Source: an uncultured Granulicatella sp.
GTDB taxonomy: Bacteria; Bacillota; Bacilli; Lactobacillales; Aerococcaceae
Length of the DNA: 8,447 nucleotides
NCBI GenBank assembly: GCA_938017885.1
Contig: CALIJD010000181.1
Span: forward strand, 1-8,447
Reading direction: 5' to 3'
This document shows, piece after piece, positions 5,774 through 8,447 of the stretch. Below the pieces are notes generated by a model. It ran no database searches. It was not told where the DNA came from and saw only the letters and a list, made by a program, of their open reading frames with translations. Position 1 is the first letter of the stretch, and every line of letters begins with the position of its first letter. The position numbers and the translations under genes were made by a program.

Positions 5774-6922
5774 ATGATTACGAAAGAAGTTATTGAACGT
5801 GCAACAACGCACCGCCGTCATTTACATATGTATCCAGAAGTATCCGGAGAAGAAGTTGAAACAACGCGATATATACGCGAAACCTTAGAAAAAATGGGGC
5901 TTACTTGCTGGAATTTACAATCGAAAACAGGAGTTGTTGCAGAAATTGGAAATGGTGAGGGACCAACATTAGCCTTACGTGCCGACATTGACGCTTTACC
6001 GATTGTAGAACAAACAGGATTGGACTACGCTTCAAAAAATGAAGGAGCGATGCATGCGTGTGGACATGATTTCCATACCGCAAGCTTGCTGGGAGCCGTT
6101 CAAGTATTGAAAGAGCAAGAAGCGAGCTTAAAAGGAAAAGTTCGTTTTATTTTCCAACCGGCAGAAGAGAGTAACCGTGGAGCACGCGCATTGATTTCTG
6201 AAGGTGTGCTCGATGGAGTGGACGCGATTATTGGATTCCATAACAAACCAGAACTTCCAGTTGGAACGATTGGTGTGAAAGAAGGACCGCTAATGGCAGC
6301 AGTCGGCCAGTTCAAAGCCGAAATTAGTGGAGTAGGCACACACGCAGCGGCGCCGCATAATGGCAGTGACCCAATTGTGACCGCATGCCAAGTGATTGCT
6401 AACGCCCAAGCGATTGTCGCTCGTCATACTTCTCCTCTTGAACCAGTGGTATTAAGCGTATCGCATATCGAAGCAGGGAATACTTGGAATGTGATTCCGG
6501 AGAAAGTATTTTTTGAAGGAACGATTCGCACCTTTAATAAAGAAGTCGAGCGTCAAATGACGGAGCAATTCGAGAAGATGATTGTTCAAACGGCGGATGT
6601 ATACGGACAAAAAGGAAGTATTGAATGGATTTTAACGCCGCCAGTCGTGCATAATGATGCCGAAGTCACAAAGGTCGTTAAAAGTGTGACGGAGAATTTT
6701 GCGACAGTGGTAACCCCACAAGTAACTTTAGGAGCAGAAGATTTTGCCAATTATATGGAACATGTTCCAGGATGTTTTGTCTTTATTGGAACGGGTTGCC
6801 CTCGCGAATGGCATCACCCCGCGTTCTTGGTGGATGATGCAGCATTACCGTTTGCGATTCAATATTTTGTGGACAATACGAATGCACTTTTAGAAGTTCT
6901 TTCACAGAAAGGAAACGCGTAA
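5774..6922 (+). CDS. M20-family metallo-amidohydrolase (N-acyl-amino-acid / hippurate hydrolase type, M20D)
   Basis: This is a cytoplasmic zinc/manganese-dependent hydrolase that removes an acyl group from an N-acylated amino acid. The 382 residues are a normal length for M20D enzymes. A catalytic domain is split by an inserted dimerisation domain (about 175-290). Metal-binding residues seen are Cys96 and His98 in MHACGHDFH, the Glu pair 131-132 in FQPAEES, His156 in GFHNKP and His348 in WHHPAF. RHLHMYPEVSGEE and LRADIDALPI are family hallmarks. The true start is taken as ATG 5774, because GAGGAG (5761-5766) lies 7 bases before it; a TTG at 5759 would overlap that RBS. Substrates within this family (N-acetyl amino acids, hippurate, N-acetyl-diaminopimelate, aminoacylated peptides) cannot be separated by motifs, and no lysine-pathway gene is next to it. 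It is the first gene of a four-gene operon; the next ATG comes 1 base after its stop. Confidence 0.9.
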   Translation: MITKEVIERATTHRRHLHMYPEVSGEEVETTRYIRETLEKMGLTCWNLQSKTGVVAEIGNGEGPTLALRADIDALPIVEQTGLDYASKNEGAMHACGHDFHTASLLGAVQVLKEQEASLKGKVRFIFQPAEESNRGARALISEGVLDGVDAIIGFHNKPELPVGTIGVKEGPLMAAVGQFKAEISGVGTHAAAPHNGSDPIVTACQVIANAQAIVARHTSPLEPVVLSVSHIEAGNTWNVIPEKVFFEGTIRTFNKEVERQMTEQFEKMIVQTADVYGQKGSIEWILTPPVVHNDAEVTKVVKSVTENFATVVTPQVTLGAEDFANYMEHVPGCFVFIGTGCPREWHHPAFLVDDAALPFAIQYFVDNTNALLEVLSQKGNA

Positions 6923-6923
6923 T

Positions 6924-7610
6924 ATGAAAACAATGGTGGTCATTAGCCATCCAACGATTCAAACCTCATCGAGCCAACAATTTTTCCTAGCAACGTTAAA
7001 AGGCGAGGAAGCTGTAACGATTCGCTACCTGGATGAAGTATGGAGTGAGAGAAAACCTCATTTTACAAGAGCGACTGAAGAAAAAGCACTGTTAGAAAGT
7101 GGAGCCAAAAGACTCATTCTTCAATTCCCGATGTATTGGTATCAAGCCCCTGCTGTCATGAAGGAATGGATTGATACGGTGATGAGTAAGAGTGCGCCTT
7201 TTGCTAAGCAAATTAAGGAACTTGGAATCGTTGTAACACTTGGGGTGAAAGAAGAAGCCTTCCGTGCAGGAGGGAAAGAGCAATTTACAATTTCGGAACT
7301 CATGCGTCCATTTCAAGCGTTCGCAAATGCAATGGGATGGAAGTATTTACCGATTTTTGAAGTCCATCAATTTGATTATAAGACTGAAGTTGCCAAACAA
7401 GCGTTACTCGTGGAATATTTACAATATGTAACGAAAGAACATCACGGAACATTAAAAAATATAGAAGATTGGTTTATTGAACGCGCACAATCAATGAAAG
7501 GTGCCGAGTGGGAACAAATCGCAGAGTGGATCATAGAGAATCAGGATGAAAGACTGGAACTAGAAATGCATCTGAGTGATTGGGAGGAGAGTCAATATGG
7601 AGATTATTGA
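6924..7610 (+). CDS. NAD(P)H-dependent oxidoreductase, flavodoxin-like fold (quinone reductase / KefF-type) with C-terminal extension
   Basis: This is a probable FMN- or FAD-binding cytoplasmic reductase transferring hydride from NAD(P)H to quinones or similar acceptors. The N-terminus MVVISHPTIQTSSS is the beta-strand plus phosphate-binding loop of the Flavodoxin_2 family. LILQFPMYWYQAPAVMKEWIDTV (about 64-86) is the characteristic flavin-contacting segment, and IVVTLGVKEEAF (102-113) the next strand and loop. The core ends near 165. The remaining ~60 residues are rich in Glu, Asp and Trp (EDWFIERA, EWEQIAEWIIE, LSDWEES) and exceed the ~175-200 residues usual in KefF/MdaB-like proteins; I do not recognise this tail. 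The ATG follows the amidohydrolase stop by one base, with AAAGG about 11 bases upstream, so translational coupling is likely. The 3' end overlaps the next gene by 14 bases. The physiological substrate is unknown. Confidence 0.82.
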   Translation: MKTMVVISHPTIQTSSSQQFFLATLKGEEAVTIRYLDEVWSERKPHFTRATEEKALLESGAKRLILQFPMYWYQAPAVMKEWIDTVMSKSAPFAKQIKELGIVVTLGVKEEAFRAGGKEQFTISELMRPFQAFANAMGWKYLPIFEVHQFDYKTEVAKQALLVEYLQYVTKEHHGTLKNIEDWFIERAQSMKGAEWEQIAEWIIENQDERLELEMHLSDWEESQYGDY

Positions 7611-7776
7611 GAAAATCGGGTTACTTGATGCATGGATTGCGGAAGAAAAAGAATATAAAGAACGCGCTTTGCTTGTGGCTGCAAAAACTCTTCTTTTAGA
7701 ACAAGCAAAACGAATTGAACAAGCACATGGAGAGTTAGATGGACGGATGTGGAGTCCAGAAAACTGGTCCAAATAA
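7597..7776 (+). CDS. Small hypothetical protein (59 residues), predicted helical
   Basis: I do not recognise this protein. It starts with ATG at 7597, about 7 bases after GGGAGGAG (7582-7589), inside the last codons of the oxidoreductase gene (14-base overlap). It ends with TAA at 7774-7776, which overlaps the next gene's RBS. Residues 1-45 look like one or two amphipathic helices rich in Glu, Lys, Ala and Leu (EEKEYKERALLVAAKTLLL). The last ~12 residues form a short tail with two Trp (MWSPENW). There is no signal peptide, membrane segment or Cys. A GTG at 7576 gives a longer reading but would lie upstream of the strong RBS, so it was not chosen. The RBS, overlap and position in the operon support it being a real gene, perhaps a partner of the oxidoreductase or of the following membrane protein; that is inference only. 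Confidence 0.72.
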   Translation: MEIIEKIGLLDAWIAEEKEYKERALLVAAKTLLLEQAKRIEQAHGELDGRMWSPENWSK

Positions 7777-7780
7777 GGAG
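7775..7780 (+). promoter_or_regulatory. Ribosome binding site that decides the start of the membrane-protein gene
   Basis: AAGGAG at 7775-7780 overlaps the stop of the 59-residue ORF. It is 7 bases from the TTG at 7788 but only 1 base from the ATG at 7782, so the TTG has the workable spacing. Confidence 0.6.
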
Positions 7781-7787
7781 AATGAGA

Positions 7788-8390
7788 TTGAAAAAAGATA
7801 AATTAGGACTTCGATTAGTTTTATTAGTCATTTCCTGTTTTTTAATCGGGCTAGGCGCAAAGATGGCCGGTTCGAGTACATTAGGAGCTGACGTTGTCGT
7901 TCTTGTGTGGGAAGGATTAAATCGCACCTTTGGGGTTAGTATGGCAATGAGTAACATTATTGTTTCTCTTGTATTCCTGGCGATTACGTTAAGTATTAAC
8001 TGGAGATATATTGGATTTGGTACGGTGGTAGGGATGTTCTTGCAAAGTTTCTTTATTGACCTGTTCGATTTTAGAGCACTTGCCGAAATGGATATCACCA
8101 TAAAAATAATTGCAATGGTTGTAGGGATTGCGTTAATTGCCATAGGATGTGCCGTCTATGCCTTAGCAGAACTTGGGGTTGGACCTTATATCGCCGCAAC
8201 GCTTGCCCTGCACGAAAAATTCAAAACGTCTATACCGCGCAACAAGTTCTTAATTGATGCCAGTTGTGTGATTATCGCAGCTATTATGGGACAATGGCCT
8301 ACGATTGGACCAGTTGTTTCACTAATAATTAGTGGAGTGATTATGGATCAGACAATGGTGATTTTGAAAAAAATTCTTCCCATTAAATAA
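7788..8390 (+). CDS. YczE/YyaS/YitT-type integral membrane protein
   Basis: This is a polytopic membrane protein of a family whose biochemical role is not established. With the TTG start at 7788 it has 200 residues (YczE is about 215). Hydrophobic segments lie at about 8-26, 52-70, 74-91, 104-126, 155-168 and 172-188; some may be re-entrant or split. The first, FLIGLGAKMAGSSTLGADVV, followed by FGVS, is the family hallmark. The protein shows an internal repeat: residues 18-66 and 115-163 align without gaps at an offset of 97, sharing LIxxG, LG, a Leu, Phe and Ser at identical spacing. The start was chosen from AAGGAG at 7775-7780; ATG 7782 (two residues longer) is the alternative, and GTG 7749 is unlikely. 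It is the last gene of the operon, 11 bases after the 59-residue ORF, with a terminator 8 bases after its stop. The substrate is unknown; transport or permease-like activity is only a guess. Confidence 0.8.
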   Translation: MKKDKLGLRLVLLVISCFLIGLGAKMAGSSTLGADVVVLVWEGLNRTFGVSMAMSNIIVSLVFLAITLSINWRYIGFGTVVGMFLQSFFIDLFDFRALAEMDITIKIIAMVVGIALIAIGCAVYALAELGVGPYIAATLALHEKFKTSIPRNKFLIDASCVIIAAIMGQWPTIGPVVSLIISGVIMDQTMVILKKILPIK

Positions 8391-8398
8391 GAACGCAT

Positions 8399-8444
8399 AT
8401 CCTATTTACAAGAGGAGACCTCTTGTAAATAGGATTAATTTTTT
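8399..8444 (+). terminator. Intrinsic terminator of the amidohydrolase operon
   Basis: A perfect 17-bp stem (ATCCTATTTACAAGAGG at 8399-8415 and its complement at 8419-8435) with a 3-base loop is followed by TAATTTTTT. It is the strongest hairpin in the window and closes the operon. Confidence 0.93.
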
Positions 8445-8447
8445 ATA

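Noticed and set aside
7576..7596. GTG 7576 as the start of the small protein
   Set aside because: The strong RBS at 7582-7589 lies downstream of it and fits ATG 7597.
7749..7787. GTG 7749 or ATG 7782 as the start of the membrane protein
   Set aside because: GTG lies deep inside the preceding gene without a clear RBS; ATG is only 1 base from AAGGAG. TTG 7788 fits best, though ATG 7782 is not fully excluded.
7604..8143. Long open frame of 179 codons on the minus strand
   Set aside because: It is antisense to two well-supported genes, has no RBS or recognisable family, and reads as low-complexity reverse of hydrophobic codons.
1..8447. CRISPR array, insertion sequence, prophage, tRNA or rRNA
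   Set aside because: No spaced direct repeats, transposase or integrase motifs, or RNA gene signatures were seen on either strand.

Overview
The window looks like a chromosomal stretch of a low-to-mid GC Gram-positive bacterium, most likely in the Lactobacillales (Streptococcus, Granulicatella or Carnobacterium-like). The reasons are strong GGAGG-type ribosome binding sites, consensus sigma-A promoters, short U-tailed intrinsic terminators, and protein families and sequences typical of lactic acid bacteria. Genus-level placement is a guess, made without any database search.

Layout. (1) 1-561: the C-terminal ~45% of UDP-galactopyranose mutase (glf), on +. Its 5' part is missing, and the first ~45 bases do not read as glf in any frame. 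(2) 562-842: a noncoding stretch packed with palindromes: a strong glf terminator, then a ~190 bp nested imperfect inverted repeat with an internal terminator hairpin serving trhO. (3) 843-1826: trhO on -, a rhodanese-type tRNA U34 hydroxylase. (4) 1827-2152: a divergent control region. It has a good sigma-A promoter for trhO, with a Fur-family-like dyad in its spacer. Facing the other way is a perfect TTGACA/TATAAT promoter, followed by a 22-codon leader ORF with a strong RBS and a full intrinsic terminator. (5) 2153-5628: two overlapping genes for a heterodimeric ABC exporter of the YheI/YheH (BmrC/BmrD, LmrC/LmrD) type. (6) 5635-5667: terminator. (7) 5774-8390: a tight four-gene operon encoding an M20-family amidohydrolase, a flavodoxin-fold NAD(P)H oxidoreductase, a 59-residue unknown protein and a YczE/YitT-type membrane protein. 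It ends in a strong terminator at 8399-8444.

How the parts work together. The ABC pair is a textbook asymmetric heterodimer: the first subunit has Asp in place of the catalytic Glu and a normal LSGGQ signature, while the second has the catalytic Glu and a degenerate SSGER signature. The promoter, leader peptide and terminator upstream closely resemble the ribosome-mediated attenuation (BmrB leader) that controls bmrCD in Bacillus subtilis, so induction of the exporter by translation-inhibiting drugs is the most interesting hypothesis here. The last operon is tightly coupled, but its members do not point to one obvious pathway.

No tRNA, rRNA, CRISPR array, insertion sequence or phage gene is visible.
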